Source of the DNA: Kribbella capetownensis
GTDB lineage: Bacteria; Actinomycetota; Actinomycetes; Propionibacteriales; Kribbellaceae
NCBI RefSeq assembly: GCF_004331485.1
Contig: NZ_SJKD01000012.1
Span: 1 to 64,000, forward strand
Reading direction: 5' to 3'
Length of the DNA: 64,000 bases
Shown: positions 17,463 to 25,992 of the stretch, in pieces
How positions within the stretch are numbered: position 1 is the first letter of the stretch
Layout of the letters: every line of letters begins with the position of its first letter
Notes under the pieces: model-generated
Databases searched by the model: none
What the model was told of the DNA's origin: nothing
Seen by the model: the letters and a program-made list of their open reading frames with translations, nothing else
Made by a program: the position numbers and the translations under genes

Positions 17463-18233
17463 CTACATCTTTGGTCTAGGCGTCCTACGTAGTAGGTAGG
17501 TGTCCATGATCCAGCCCTTGCGGTCGCGGGCTTCGGCGCGAACCTTCTCGATCTCGGGTGCGACGTCGCGGAGCGGGCCGGAGATGAGGAGCTCGTCCGG
17601 AGTCCCGAGGTACGCGCCCCAGTAGATGTCGACCTCCTCATCGGCGTACGACGTGAACGCGGTCTGCGCGTCCAGCATCACCACCACATCGTCCACGTCC
17701 TCCGGCCAGGCCTTCGCCAGCCGCCGGCCGGTGGTGATCTGGATCGGCCGGCCCACCTGGTTGAGCCCGACCCGATGCCGCGCCGCCAGCGTCGACACGC
17801 TGCTGATCCCAGGGATCACCTCGACCTCGAACGCGAGCTCGCCGCGGGCCAGGATGTCGTCCAGGATCGCCAGCGTGCTGTCGTACAGCGACGGATCGCC
17901 CCAGACCAGGAACGCGCCCACCTGATCCTCACCGAGGTTCGCCGCGATCAGCTCCGCGCACACATCGGCCCGGCGCCGCCGCCAGTCGTCAACGGCCTCG
18001 ACGTACGCCGTGGTGGTCCGGTCCCGCTCGGGGTCTCGCCCGACCACGACCCGGTAGTCCTTGTCCGTGGCGTACCGGCGCAGGATCTCCTCACGCAGGT
18101 CCACGAGCTCCTGCTTGACCTCGCCCTTGTCCAGCACGAAGAACACGTCGACCCGGTTCAGTGCCGCGACGGCCTGCATCGTCACCTGCTCCGGATCACC
18201 CGCACCGACCCCGATCACCACCAGCTCCCGCAT
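17463..18233 (-). CDS. cobF: Precorrin-6A synthase (deacetylating)
   Basis: 256 residues, SAM-dependent tetrapyrrole methylase. CobF methylates C1 and removes the acetyl group after ring contraction in aerobic cobalamin synthesis. Evidence is the N-terminal VVIGVGAGDPEQVTMQAVAALNRVDVFF, the FLVWGDPSLYDST block and PGISSVSTLAARH. It lies about 5.6 kb from the cobG-cobH-cobIJ run on the same strand, so the corrin genes are split in this window; cobK, cobM and cobL are not present here. Confidence 0.93.
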   Translation of the reverse strand: MRELVVIGVGAGDPEQVTMQAVAALNRVDVFFVLDKGEVKQELVDLREEILRRYATDKDYRVVVGRDPERDRTTTAYVEAVDDWRRRRADVCAELIAANLGEDQVGAFLVWGDPSLYDSTLAILDDILARGELAFEVEVIPGISSVSTLAARHRVGLNQVGRPIQITTGRRLAKAWPEDVDDVVVMLDAQTAFTSYADEEVDIYWGAYLGTPDELLISGPLRDVAPEIEKVRAEARDRKGWIMDTYLLRRTPRPKM

Positions 18234-18243
18234 GAGCCGCAGC

Positions 18244-18777
18244 CTAGACGTCCGGCAGCGAGACCAACGAAAGGGTCAGCCGGTCCTTGCCCGGCCGTTC
18301 CAGGAGGTGGGGCTCGAGTAGGGCCTTGAGGCCCACGCGCAGATTGGCGAGGTCGTCGGCGTCGACGTACAGGGCGAGCTGGCTGTAGCCGAGTTGGCCG
18401 AGCCGCGGGTAGAGGTCGCCGCGCTCGACGAAGCGGTCGAAGTCGGCGGCGAGCCGGGTCAGCATCAGCAGGAACGCCTGCCGGTGCTGCTCCGGCGTCA
18501 TCGCGCGCGCCTCCCGCTCGTCGATCCGCCCGACCTTCGTCTGGTCCAGCGACAGCGTGCGCTCCGTCGTACCGCGGACCCGCCGCTCCCGCACCACGGT
18601 GAGATAGCCGGCCTCGATCAGTGCGGCGACGTGCCGGTAGAGGGTCGTGGCCGGGACGTCCGGCAGGTCGTGCTTGAGCTCCGTGGTGGTCAGCTCGCGG
18701 CCGAGCACCCGCTGCACGATCCGCCAGCGGACCGGATGCAGCAGCAGATCCGCCACCGGCGTCGGCGACTCCTTCAT
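18244..18777 (-). CDS. ArsR-like winged-helix transcriptional regulator
   Basis: 177 residues. The N-terminal winged helix is LLLHPVRWRIVQRVLGRELTTTELKHDLPDVPATTLYRHVAALIEAGYLTVVRERRVRGTTERTL; the C-terminal helical part is a sensor or dimer region without recognised ligand residues. ATG 18777 has GGGAGG upstream; ATG 18792 is an alternative. A -10 box TATTAT (18815-18810, minus strand) abuts a perfect palindrome over the start of transcription, so autoregulation is likely. It diverges from the secreted serine hydrolase. Confidence 0.83.
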   Translation of the reverse strand: MKESPTPVADLLLHPVRWRIVQRVLGRELTTTELKHDLPDVPATTLYRHVAALIEAGYLTVVRERRVRGTTERTLSLDQTKVGRIDEREARAMTPEQHRQAFLLMLTRLAADFDRFVERGDLYPRLGQLGYSQLALYVDADDLANLRVGLKALLEPHLLERPGKDRLTLSLVSLPDV

Positions 18778-18795
18778 GGCCAGGCCTCCCATTGA

Positions 18796-18809
18796 TACCA
18801 ACTTTGGTA
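18796..18809. promoter_or_regulatory. Palindromic operator TACCAA-CT-TTGGTA
   Basis: Perfect 6-bp inverted repeat with a 2-base centre, in the 78-base gap between the HTH regulator and the serine hydrolase. It lies next to the minus-strand -10 TATTAT (18810-18815) and about 20 bases before the regulator start. AT-rich surroundings contrast with the GC-rich genes. Probably bound by the adjacent regulator. Confidence 0.7.
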
Positions 18810-18855
18810 ATAATATCTCGAACGGAAGCATTCGCCCTCGACCGAGGAGACTGCC

Positions 18856-20412
18856 GTGTCGCTCCGCTCGCAGCTCATCCACCGTTCGGACCAACCAACC
18901 ACCCTCTCCCGGCGGACGGTGCTGCGCGCCGCGGCCGCCGCCGTACCGCTGGCCGCCGTACCCGCGCTGCCCGCCGTCGCCGGGAGCGTCCGTGAACCCG
19001 CCGCGATCGGCCGCCTCGCGGAGAAGATCGAGGCCGGGATGGCGAAGTACGCGATCCCGGGCGTCGGCCTGGGCCTGTGGTACCGGGGCCGGGAGTACGT
19101 CCGCGGCTTCGGCGTCACCAGCGTCGACACGCAGGCGCCGGTGACCGCCGACACCGTGTTCCGGATCGGGTCGACCACGAAGACGTTCACCGCCACCGCG
19201 ATCATGCGGCTGGTCGAGCGCGGCCGGATCCACCTGGACGCGCCGGTACGCCGGTATCTACCGGACTTCACCACCTCGGACCCGTCGGTCGCCGCCCGCG
19301 TCACGGTCCGCCAGCTGCTCAACCACTCGGCCGGCTGGCAGGGCGACTACTTCCTCGACACCGGTCAGGGCGACGATGCGCTGGCTCAGTACGTCGCCGG
19401 CATGACGCAGGTCCCGCAACTCACGCCGCTCGGCAAGGTGTTCTCGTACAACAACGCGGCGATCGGGATCGCCGGGCGGATCCTCGAGGTCGTGACCGGC
19501 AAGCCGTACGAGTCAGCCCTCCGCGAGCTCGTCGTCGACCCACTCGGACTGGCCCACAGCCGGTACTTCCGCAGCGAGCTCGCGGGCTTCAGCATCGCGG
19601 CCTCGCACAACATCGTCGACGGCAAGCCTGTCGTCGAGCCGGCCTTCGACGCGATGCCGCGCAGTCTGCACGCGGCCGGTGGGCTGATCTCGAGCGCCCA
19701 CGACCAGCTGCGGTACGCGCGCTACCACCTGGGCCACTCCGGGTTCCCGCACCTGCTCACAGACCGGTCCCGCCGTGCGATGCAGTCCGACCCGGGTCCC
19801 GGCGGCACGCTGTTCGTCGAGCTGAACGGCGTCGGGGTCAGTTGGATGCTGCGGCCAACGGCCGAGGGGCCGACCGTCGTACAGCACGGCGGCGACTGGT
19901 CCGGTCAGCACTCCGGCTTCCTGATGGTCCCGGAGCGCGACTTCGCCATCACGCTGCTGACGAACTCCGAGAGCGGTCCGTCGCTGGTGGCTGAGCTGTT
20001 CGCCGACGACTGGGCGCTGCGTGAGTTCGCCGACGTGAGCAACCTGCGCGCCGTACCTCGGGAGCTGCCGCCGCACCGGTTGGCAGCGTACCAAGGGACG
20101 TACGTCTCGCAGCAGATCGGGTTCGACGGGCAACCGAGCGACCTCGGGCTGGACCTGGTCGCCGACGACGGTGAACTGGTCGCCAAGGTCGACGGCGAGG
20201 ACGCCCTCCGGCTCGTGTTCTACCGCAACGGTTATGCCCTGGCGCTCGACCCGTCCGGCCAACCCACCCACATCCGAGTCAACTTCGTCTTCGACGCGAA
20301 CGGCCGGCCCCAATGGCTCCGCTACGGCGGCCGCCTCTTCCGTCACCAGGCCGCCGACCGTCGTACATCCGGCCTTCGCAAGGCAAACCTCACCCACCCA
20401 CGGCTGCTCTGA
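18856..20412 (+). CDS. Secreted serine hydrolase, beta-lactamase/class C family
   Basis: 518 residues. The N-terminus has a twin-arginine signal (LSRRTVLRAAAAAVPLAA). Catalytic motifs of the penicillin-binding-like serine hydrolases are intact: S106-T-T-K109, Y198-N-N and H344-G-G. The C-terminal ~130 residues form an extra beta domain typical of DUF3471-like tails. Actual activity may be D-aminopeptidase, esterase or beta-lactamase. GTG start. It diverges from the HTH regulator, which probably controls it, and is closed by a hairpin at 20420-20451. Confidence 0.88.
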   Translation: MSLRSQLIHRSDQPTTLSRRTVLRAAAAAVPLAAVPALPAVAGSVREPAAIGRLAEKIEAGMAKYAIPGVGLGLWYRGREYVRGFGVTSVDTQAPVTADTVFRIGSTTKTFTATAIMRLVERGRIHLDAPVRRYLPDFTTSDPSVAARVTVRQLLNHSAGWQGDYFLDTGQGDDALAQYVAGMTQVPQLTPLGKVFSYNNAAIGIAGRILEVVTGKPYESALRELVVDPLGLAHSRYFRSELAGFSIAASHNIVDGKPVVEPAFDAMPRSLHAAGGLISSAHDQLRYARYHLGHSGFPHLLTDRSRRAMQSDPGPGGTLFVELNGVGVSWMLRPTAEGPTVVQHGGDWSGQHSGFLMVPERDFAITLLTNSESGPSLVAELFADDWALREFADVSNLRAVPRELPPHRLAAYQGTYVSQQIGFDGQPSDLGLDLVADDGELVAKVDGEDALRLVFYRNGYALALDPSGQPTHIRVNFVFDANGRPQWLRYGGRLFRHQAADRRTSGLRKANLTHPRLL

Positions 20413-20419
20413 CTCTGGA

Positions 20420-20451
20420 CTCCTGGGCCCTGTGCAGGCAGGGCCCGGGAG
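20420..20451 (+). terminator. Hairpin terminator
   Basis: CTCCTGGGCCCTG (20420-20432) pairs with CAGGGCCCGGGAG (20439-20451), a 13-bp stem with one G-U pair and a 6-base loop, 8 bases after the serine hydrolase stop. No T run follows. Confidence 0.75.
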
Positions 20452-20509
20452 AGCACACTGAGCTCAACCGCCCCTGAAGTTCGCCGGTCCGGGGAGGAGC
20501 GCAGTCGCG

Positions 20510-21613
20510 ATGGCTGTGTGGTGGGGGAATGCGTGGAAGCTCGTGGTCGTCGCCGTAGTGGTCGCTGCGGCAGGCGGCTGTGGTGAGAACGAGGCGGATG
20601 GGGGTGGGGCCGCGTCGTCGGACGTGGTCCGGATGCTCAGTGTGTCGAGCGAGAGTGGGGACTCTGAGACGATCGAGGTGATCGCGGAGGCGAGTGGGAG
20701 ATACCGGCTCACGGTGGTCAGCGGTCCGGATGCCGGCGTGTTCCAGGTGTGGGACGGGAAGGCCCTGCTGATGCACCTTCCTGATGACTCCCCGCAGTAC
20801 CAGCGGTTCGAGAATCCCGACCGGAACGAGGTTCCCGTCGCCACGTGGTTCTACCAGCCCGACAGCGACGAGTTCCGGAAGTTCTGTCCGGGAGCGAAGA
20901 AGCTGGGCACCAAGACACTGTTCGACCGGACCGCGGCGCGCTACCACTGCGACGAGACGGTGCCGTCCGAGACCGATCCGACCGAGCCGCAGGCGGCGCG
21001 AGAGATCGCCCTGGACGAGAAGACCGGCCTCATCATGGCCGACGGCACGGACACCCCGACGGAGGTGACCTTCGGCGCGGAGACCAAACCGGACACGTTC
21101 TCGACCGAGGTGCCGCCGGGTGAGGACGAGTTCTCGACGGAAGAACCGCCGGGCGGCGACGAGGAAGAAACGCACGGTATCTACCCCGCAGAGCTTCCCG
21201 CCGTCGGTGGTGGGTTCATCAACACGGCTCTCTACGCCACCAGACCGTACGTCGTCGTGGCGGGACCGGCGGACGGGATCCGCGCCACGCTCGGCCGGGT
21301 GCTGCCGATGACGCACGACGGCAAGCCGGCCGTGGTGGGCTTCTTGTTCGCGGCACCCGGCGAGGACTGGAAGGGCTCGTTGCTCAACCCCGAGGACGAG
21401 AAGGCCTTTGTCGATTCGGTCCTGAAGACGGTGGGCACGTTCCCCGCCCCGGTCGGCGTCGACATCAAGGGCGCGACGGCAGCATCCTTCGCGAGCAGCC
21501 CGACGGACGTCACGATCGCGCTGGTGACGGCCGCCGGACCGTTCGCGCACGTGACGCCGGCCAGTGAGGTGTCCGACGTTGACCTGCGCAAGTGGATCGC
21601 CGAACTGTCCTGA
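20510..21613 (+). CDS. Lipoprotein with LolA-like and C-terminal thioredoxin-like parts
   Basis: 367 residues. A short hydrophobic signal ends in a lipobox, AAGGC, so it is a surface lipoprotein. Residues about 35-205 resemble LolA/LppX-type lipid-carrier or sigma-sensor proteins (GRYRLTVVSGPDAGVFQVWDG, AREIALDEKTGLIMAD, DTFSTEVP). An acidic linker with a doubled FSTE-PPG unit follows. The C-terminal ~135 residues look like a thioredoxin-like domain without a CxxC pair. These domain calls are from pattern only. Own promoter region is short, and no co-transcribed neighbour is seen. Confidence 0.6.
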   Translation: MAVWWGNAWKLVVVAVVVAAAGGCGENEADGGGAASSDVVRMLSVSSESGDSETIEVIAEASGRYRLTVVSGPDAGVFQVWDGKALLMHLPDDSPQYQRFENPDRNEVPVATWFYQPDSDEFRKFCPGAKKLGTKTLFDRTAARYHCDETVPSETDPTEPQAAREIALDEKTGLIMADGTDTPTEVTFGAETKPDTFSTEVPPGEDEFSTEEPPGGDEEETHGIYPAELPAVGGGFINTALYATRPYVVVAGPADGIRATLGRVLPMTHDGKPAVVGFLFAAPGEDWKGSLLNPEDEKAFVDSVLKTVGTFPAPVGVDIKGATAASFASSPTDVTIALVTAAGPFAHVTPASEVSDVDLRKWIAELS

Positions 21614-21639
21614 TCCTCAGTCCGAGGGCGGGCTGACGA

Positions 21640-22269
21640 TCAGCGGGAGACTCCTGTCGTGAAACGGGCGGCTGCTGGGCCGGTGAGGTGGCCGGGAGGG
21701 AGGGAGCGCCCGGACAGGATCAGCAGCAGGTCCTGGGCGGCGCCGGTGAGGGGCTCGCCGGCGCCGAACGTCCAGTCCAGGTCGGTGGCGTGAAGCTCGA
21801 TGCCGGTGAGGTCGACGCCGAAGTACTTGAGCTGGCGTGGCTTCAGGTCGCCGAGGATGTGCCGCAGGCGATCGGCCGGTACGGTCCGGTCGATGCCGAG
21901 GGCAACGGTGATGTCGAGGCCGTGGATCACGTCGTGCGACAGTGCGCCCTCGTACCCACCGCCCGGCGGCTTCCACCCGTGGTCGACGTTGTCGCGCAGG
22001 CCGGCGGTCAGCTCCGCCGCGCTCAAGGCCGCCGCGTCACACCGGGCCGCCACATCGGCGAACCGGTCGAACTTCCCGCGCGCCTTCACCATCCCCAGCA
22101 GGAACTGCGGAGTCGAGTAGCGGAACGGCATGGTGATGTGGGCAACGACCTCGCGCACCCGCCAGCCCTTGCACAGGCTCGGCTTGTCCCAGTCGTCCGC
22201 AGGCAGACCCGCGAGGATGTCGGCGAGGTCGGCCCGCTCACCTGCGATGGCCGCTCGGATGTCAGTCAT
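21640..22269 (-). CDS. Maleylpyruvate isomerase/DinB-like mycothiol-family protein
   Basis: 209 residues. It begins with the four-helix DinB/MDMPI-type block (RADLADILAGLPADDWDKPSLCKGWRVREVVAHITMPFRYS), with a metal-type His in VVAHI, and a further His in SHDVIHGLDI. Actinobacterial members of this family (TIGR03083-like) use or bind mycothiol, but substrates are mostly unknown. ATG 22269 is preferred to TTG 22275 because GGAG lies eight bases upstream. It is 33 bases downstream of the ECF sigma gene on the same strand and may be part of that operon. Confidence 0.75.
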   Translation of the reverse strand: MTDIRAAIAGERADLADILAGLPADDWDKPSLCKGWRVREVVAHITMPFRYSTPQFLLGMVKARGKFDRFADVAARCDAAALSAAELTAGLRDNVDHGWKPPGGGYEGALSHDVIHGLDITVALGIDRTVPADRLRHILGDLKPRQLKYFGVDLTGIELHATDLDWTFGAGEPLTGAAQDLLLILSGRSLPPGHLTGPAAARFTTGVSR

Positions 22270-22302
22270 GAGCAATCTCCTTTCGTCGCACCGACGAACG
22301 GA

Positions 22303-23490
22303 TCAGGCCCGGACAGACACCTCACGCAACCTTCTTCGCAGAAATCGGCGTTCCGCATCCGTCCCGGCCAGTTCGATCGCCTCCCGGTACGCCGATGCCG
22401 CCTCGGACCACCGCCCGAGGCGCCGGAGGAAGTCCGCGCGGGTCGCCGGGAGCAGGTGATAGCCGGTCAACGGCCCAGCGGCCAGGTCATCCACCAGCCG
22501 CAGTCCTACGGCTGGCCCATCTGCCATGCCGATCGCGACCGCTCGGTTGAGCGCGACCACCGGAGTCTGCTTGAGCTGTCCGTACAGTGCCGCGATCTGC
22601 GGCCAGTCCGTGTCGGCCGCCGTACGGGCGGTGGCGTGACACGCGGCGATCGCGGCCTGCACCTGGTAGGGCCCGGGTGCGCCGCGGCGGAGCGTCGCGT
22701 CGAGCAGTTGCTCGCCCTCGGCAATCAGTTCACCGTCCCACCGAGTCCGGTCCTGGTCCTCCAACGTGATCAGCTCGCAGTCGGCCGTCAGACGGGTCTC
22801 GCGGCGCGCGTCGTGGAGCAGCATGAGGGCGAGCAGCCCGGCGGCCTCCGGCTCGTCCGGCATCAACTGCACGCCCAGCCGCGTCAGCCGGATCGCCTCC
22901 GCGCTCAGGCTGCTGCGGACGACATCGGAGTACCCCTCGTTGAACAGCAGGTAGAGAACCGCCAGTACTGCGGGCGTCCGCTCCGGCAGGAGGTGCGACG
23001 GCGGGACCCGGTAGGGGATGCCGGCGTGCTGGATCTTCTGCTTGGCCCGGGTGAGTCGCTTCGACATGGTTGTCTCCGGCACCAGAAACGCCCGTGCGAT
23101 CTCCGCCGTACTGAGGCCGGCCAGCGTCCGCAGTGTCAACGCGACCCGGGCCTCCATGGCCAGCGCCGGATGGCAGCATGTGAACATCAACCGCAGCCGG
23201 TCGTCCGGTACGTCGTACGGCGCCTCCGGCTCCTGCGTCATCACAGCCACCTCCTGCAGTTTGGCGGCGCCGACAGCCTCCCGGCGCAGCCAGTCGATCG
23301 CGCGGTTGCGTGCGGTGGTGGTCAGCCAGGCACCGGGCTTGTCCGGTACGCCGTCGCGCGGCCAGCGCTCCAGGGCCGCGGCGAACGCCTCCTGGGCGGC
23401 CTCCTCGGCGAGCTCCCAGTCACCGGTCACGCGGATCAGGGTGGCGACCACCTGGCCCCACTCCTGCCGGCAGATCTCCTCGAACGTCAC
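22303..23490 (-). CDS. ECF sigma factor with long C-terminal extension (ECF42-type)
   Basis: 395 residues. Region 2 spans about residues 8-75 (WELAEEAAQEAFAAALERWP, AWLTTTARNRAIDWLRRE) and region 4 about 105-165 (GLSTAEIARAFLVPETTMSKRLTRAKQKI). The C-terminal ~220 residues form a TPR-like helical extension characteristic of group ECF42. This group has no classical anti-sigma factor; it is encoded next to a DGPF (YCII) protein, exactly as here. The start overlaps the stop of the DGPF gene (ATGA). Confidence 0.92.
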   Translation of the reverse strand: MTFEEICRQEWGQVVATLIRVTGDWELAEEAAQEAFAAALERWPRDGVPDKPGAWLTTTARNRAIDWLRREAVGAAKLQEVAVMTQEPEAPYDVPDDRLRLMFTCCHPALAMEARVALTLRTLAGLSTAEIARAFLVPETTMSKRLTRAKQKIQHAGIPYRVPPSHLLPERTPAVLAVLYLLFNEGYSDVVRSSLSAEAIRLTRLGVQLMPDEPEAAGLLALMLLHDARRETRLTADCELITLEDQDRTRWDGELIAEGEQLLDATLRRGAPGPYQVQAAIAACHATARTAADTDWPQIAALYGQLKQTPVVALNRAVAIGMADGPAVGLRLVDDLAAGPLTGYHLLPATRADFLRRLGRWSEAASAYREAIELAGTDAERRFLRRRLREVSVRA

Positions 23491-23816
23491 CTCACCCCCG
23501 GCGGTGGCTCCAGCACCGGGCGGATCTCGATGGTGCCGTAGCTCGCTGCCGGGTGCTTGGCGGCGATCTCGATCGCCTCGTCCAGGTCGGCGCAGTCGAT
23601 CAGCACGAAGCCGCCGATCTGCTCCTTGGTCTCCGCGAACGGGCCGTCGGTGAGCAGCAGTTCGTCGTTGCGGACCCGCACGGTCGTCGCCTCCGCCGGC
23701 GGCCGGAGCCCGGCACCGCCCGCGACCACGCCGCGCTCCTCCATCTCCTCCGACCAGCCGCCGCAGCCGTCGTTCGCGTGCGACTCGTCACCACAGATCA
23801 TCAGCAAGTACTTCAT
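23487..23816 (-). CDS. DGPF/YCII domain protein, ECF42 partner
   Basis: 109 residues, ferredoxin-like YCII fold. The family motif LLTDGPFAETKEQ is at residues 54-66. Genes of this family sit directly upstream of ECF42 sigma factors and are usually their targets; the biochemical role is not settled. It begins MKYLLMICGDES and overlaps the sigma gene by four bases, so production of both is coupled. Confidence 0.92.
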   Translation of the reverse strand: MKYLLMICGDESHANDGCGGWSEEMEERGVVAGGAGLRPPAEATTVRVRNDELLLTDGPFAETKEQIGGFVLIDCADLDEAIEIAAKHPAASYGTIEIRPVLEPPPGVR

Positions 23817-23955
23817 GGTCCTCCTCCACAGCCCGTCTCACCCCACCGACGAACGGGTCCGACGCAAACAGACAGCTCCACCGTAGTCGTCCAGATCTGG
23901 CTGAAACGACCTGCCGGGACTAGCGTCGGCAGCAGTGGACCACCCGGGGAGGGGA

Positions 23956-24339
23956 ATGGCTATGACCGGCAGAATTGTGCACTTCGAGGTTCCGTACGAC
24001 GACGGTGAGCGAGCGCGAGCGTTCTACCGCGAGGCGTTCGGGTGGAACCTGATGGAGATGCCCGAGATGGACTACACGATGGCCTCGACCGGACCGGTGG
24101 ACGAGCAGGCGATGCCGTCCGAGCCCGGCTTCATCAACGGCGGTATGTTCCAGCGCACCAAGGACCTCACCCGCCCGGTGCTCACCGTCGACGTGCCCGA
24201 CGTCGACGCCGCGCTGAAGACCGTGGAGAGCCTCGGCGGCAAGCAGGTCGGCGAGAAGATGGCCGTCGGCGACATGGGCTTCGCCGCGTACTTCGAAGAC
24301 CCCGAAGGCAACGTCCTAGGACTCTGGCAAACCGCCTGA
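23956..24339 (+). CDS. VOC family (glyoxalase-like) protein
   Basis: 127 residues, one vicinal-oxygen-chelate module pair. The N-terminal IVHFEVPYDDGERARAFYREAFGWNL and C-terminal AYFEDPEGNVLGLWQ are typical of small VOC proteins; metal ligands are likely H8 and E120-region residues, though function is unknown. GGGGAGG lies just upstream of the ATG at 23956; ATG 23962 is also possible. It is a single gene between the divergent DGPF gene and zwf. Confidence 0.85.
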   Translation: MAMTGRIVHFEVPYDDGERARAFYREAFGWNLMEMPEMDYTMASTGPVDEQAMPSEPGFINGGMFQRTKDLTRPVLTVDVPDVDAALKTVESLGGKQVGEKMAVGDMGFAAYFEDPEGNVLGLWQTA

Positions 24340-24407
24340 CGCCGGAGCGTCACCTCAGGCACCTACACTGCGGATGTTGGCTCCGGTGGCGTCCGTGGGA
24401 GGACTGA

Positions 24408-25904
24408 ATGCCTGACCGTACCCAGACCATCGCGTACCCGGCACCGGGGTCGCGGCCCTCGCGGCGCGACCCGGCGCCGCTGGCGCCGCACGTGATCGTG
24501 CTGTTCGGCGCGACCGGTGACCTGGCCAAGCGCAAACTGCTGCCCGGTCTGGCGTATCTGCAGCAGTCCAAGTTCGCTCCCGACGTACGCATCATCGGGT
24601 CGGCGACCGAGGACCTGACCACGGAAGAGTTCCGGGCCCGGGCCAGGGAAGCAGTGGAGACGTTCGGCACGCATCGGATGAGCGACGAGGAATGCGCGGT
24701 GTTCGCCGACCGGCTCGAGTACGTGCCGGTGACGGCCGGGCCTGAGGCGCTCGCCGCCGCGGTCAAGTCGGCGGAGGCGCTGCTCGGCCCGGACGCCTGC
24801 CGGCTGCACTACCTGTCCGTGCCCCCGAAGGCGGCCCAGGCCGTGATCGCGATGCTGCGCGACGCGGACCTGGTCGACAATGCGCGGGTCGTGATGGAGA
24901 AGCCGTTCGGCGACGACCTGGCCAGCGCGATCGACCTGAACGACTTCGTCCACGAGACCTTCGACGAGGCGCAGGTGTTCCGGATCGACCACTTCCTCGG
25001 CAAGGAGGCGGCGCTCAACATCCTCGCGTTCCGGTTCGCGAACGGGTTGTTCGAGCCGATCTGGAACCGCAACTTCATCGACCACGTGCAGATCGACATC
25101 CCCGAGTCGCTCGGGCTGGACCAGCGGGCCACGTTCTACGAGCCGACCGGCGCGTTCAAGGACATGGTCGTCACGCACGTTCTGCAGGTGCTGTCGTTCG
25201 TCGCGATGGAGCCGCCGACCGCACTGGAGCCGCGGGCGATCTCCGAGGAGAAGAACAAGGTCTTCCGCTCGATGCTGCCGATCCAGCCCACGGAGGTGGT
25301 GCGCGGCCAGTACGGCGGCTATCGCAACGAGGAAGGGGTCGCGCCCGACTCCGACACCGAGACCTTCATCGCGATGAAGGTCGGCATCGACAACTGGCGC
25401 TGGGCCGGCGTGCCGTTCTACCTGCGCACCGGCAAGCGGATGGCCGAGGGCCAGCGGATCATCTCGATCGCCTTCAAGGAGGCACCGAAGACGATGTTCC
25501 CGGCGGGCTCCGGCGTCGGCTCGCAGGGACCGGACCACCTGACCTTCGACCTGGCCGACTCGTCCCGGGTCTCGCTGTCCTTCTACGGCAAGCGCCCCGG
25601 CCCGGGGATGCGGCTGGAGAAGCTCTCGATGCAGTTCTCCACCCAGGAGACCGAGAGCGCGGGCGACGTCCTCGAGGCGTACGAACGCCTGATCCTGGAC
25701 GCCATGCGCGGCGACCACACCCTGTTCACCACCGCGGAAGGCATCGAGTCGCTCTGGGACCGCTCGGCCATGCTGCTGGACGATCCGCCGCCGGTGAAGC
25801 CGTACCAGCCGGGAACCTGGGGCCCGAACGCGATCCACCAGTTGATCGCGCCCCGAGCCTGGCGTCTCCCCTTCGAACGCGAATGGCGAGAGCACAAGCA
25901 ATAG
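24408..25904 (+). CDS. zwf: Glucose-6-phosphate 1-dehydrogenase
   Basis: 498 residues, full length. It oxidises glucose-6-phosphate to 6-phosphogluconolactone, feeding the oxidative pentose phosphate route and NADPH supply. The nucleotide-binding LFGATGDLAKRKLLPGL is at residues about 30-46 and the active-site RIDHFLGKE is intact, as is EKPFGDDLASA. GGAGG lies upstream of the ATG, and TACACT (24364-24369) may be its -10 box. It stands alone, not in the usual tkt-tal-zwf-opcA cluster, so it may be a second copy of the enzyme in this genome (inference). Confidence 0.95.
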   Translation: MPDRTQTIAYPAPGSRPSRRDPAPLAPHVIVLFGATGDLAKRKLLPGLAYLQQSKFAPDVRIIGSATEDLTTEEFRARAREAVETFGTHRMSDEECAVFADRLEYVPVTAGPEALAAAVKSAEALLGPDACRLHYLSVPPKAAQAVIAMLRDADLVDNARVVMEKPFGDDLASAIDLNDFVHETFDEAQVFRIDHFLGKEAALNILAFRFANGLFEPIWNRNFIDHVQIDIPESLGLDQRATFYEPTGAFKDMVVTHVLQVLSFVAMEPPTALEPRAISEEKNKVFRSMLPIQPTEVVRGQYGGYRNEEGVAPDSDTETFIAMKVGIDNWRWAGVPFYLRTGKRMAEGQRIISIAFKEAPKTMFPAGSGVGSQGPDHLTFDLADSSRVSLSFYGKRPGPGMRLEKLSMQFSTQETESAGDVLEAYERLILDAMRGDHTLFTTAEGIESLWDRSAMLLDDPPPVKPYQPGTWGPNAIHQLIAPRAWRLPFEREWREHKQ

Positions 25905-25941
25905 TTCCAGCCATTGCCGCCGCGAAAACCTAGGCGCACTA

Positions 25942-25973
25942 TCGAGGCGTGATGTAGGTCACAAACGCCTCGA
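25942..25973. promoter_or_regulatory. CRP-type site nested in a longer inverted repeat
   Basis: TCGAGGCGT (25942-25950) and ACGCCTCGA (25965-25973) form a perfect 9-bp inverted repeat. Its interior overlaps GTGA-TGTAGG-TCAC (25949-25962), a perfect CRP/FNR-family half-site pair with the CRP 6-base spacer, followed by A as in the TCACA consensus. It lies 30 bases before the small-protein gene and frdA. It may be a CRP-type operator for the frd operon; the outer arms may also act as the zwf terminator. Confidence 0.6.
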
Positions 25974-25992
25974 GCGGTTAGGGGGTAGGAGG

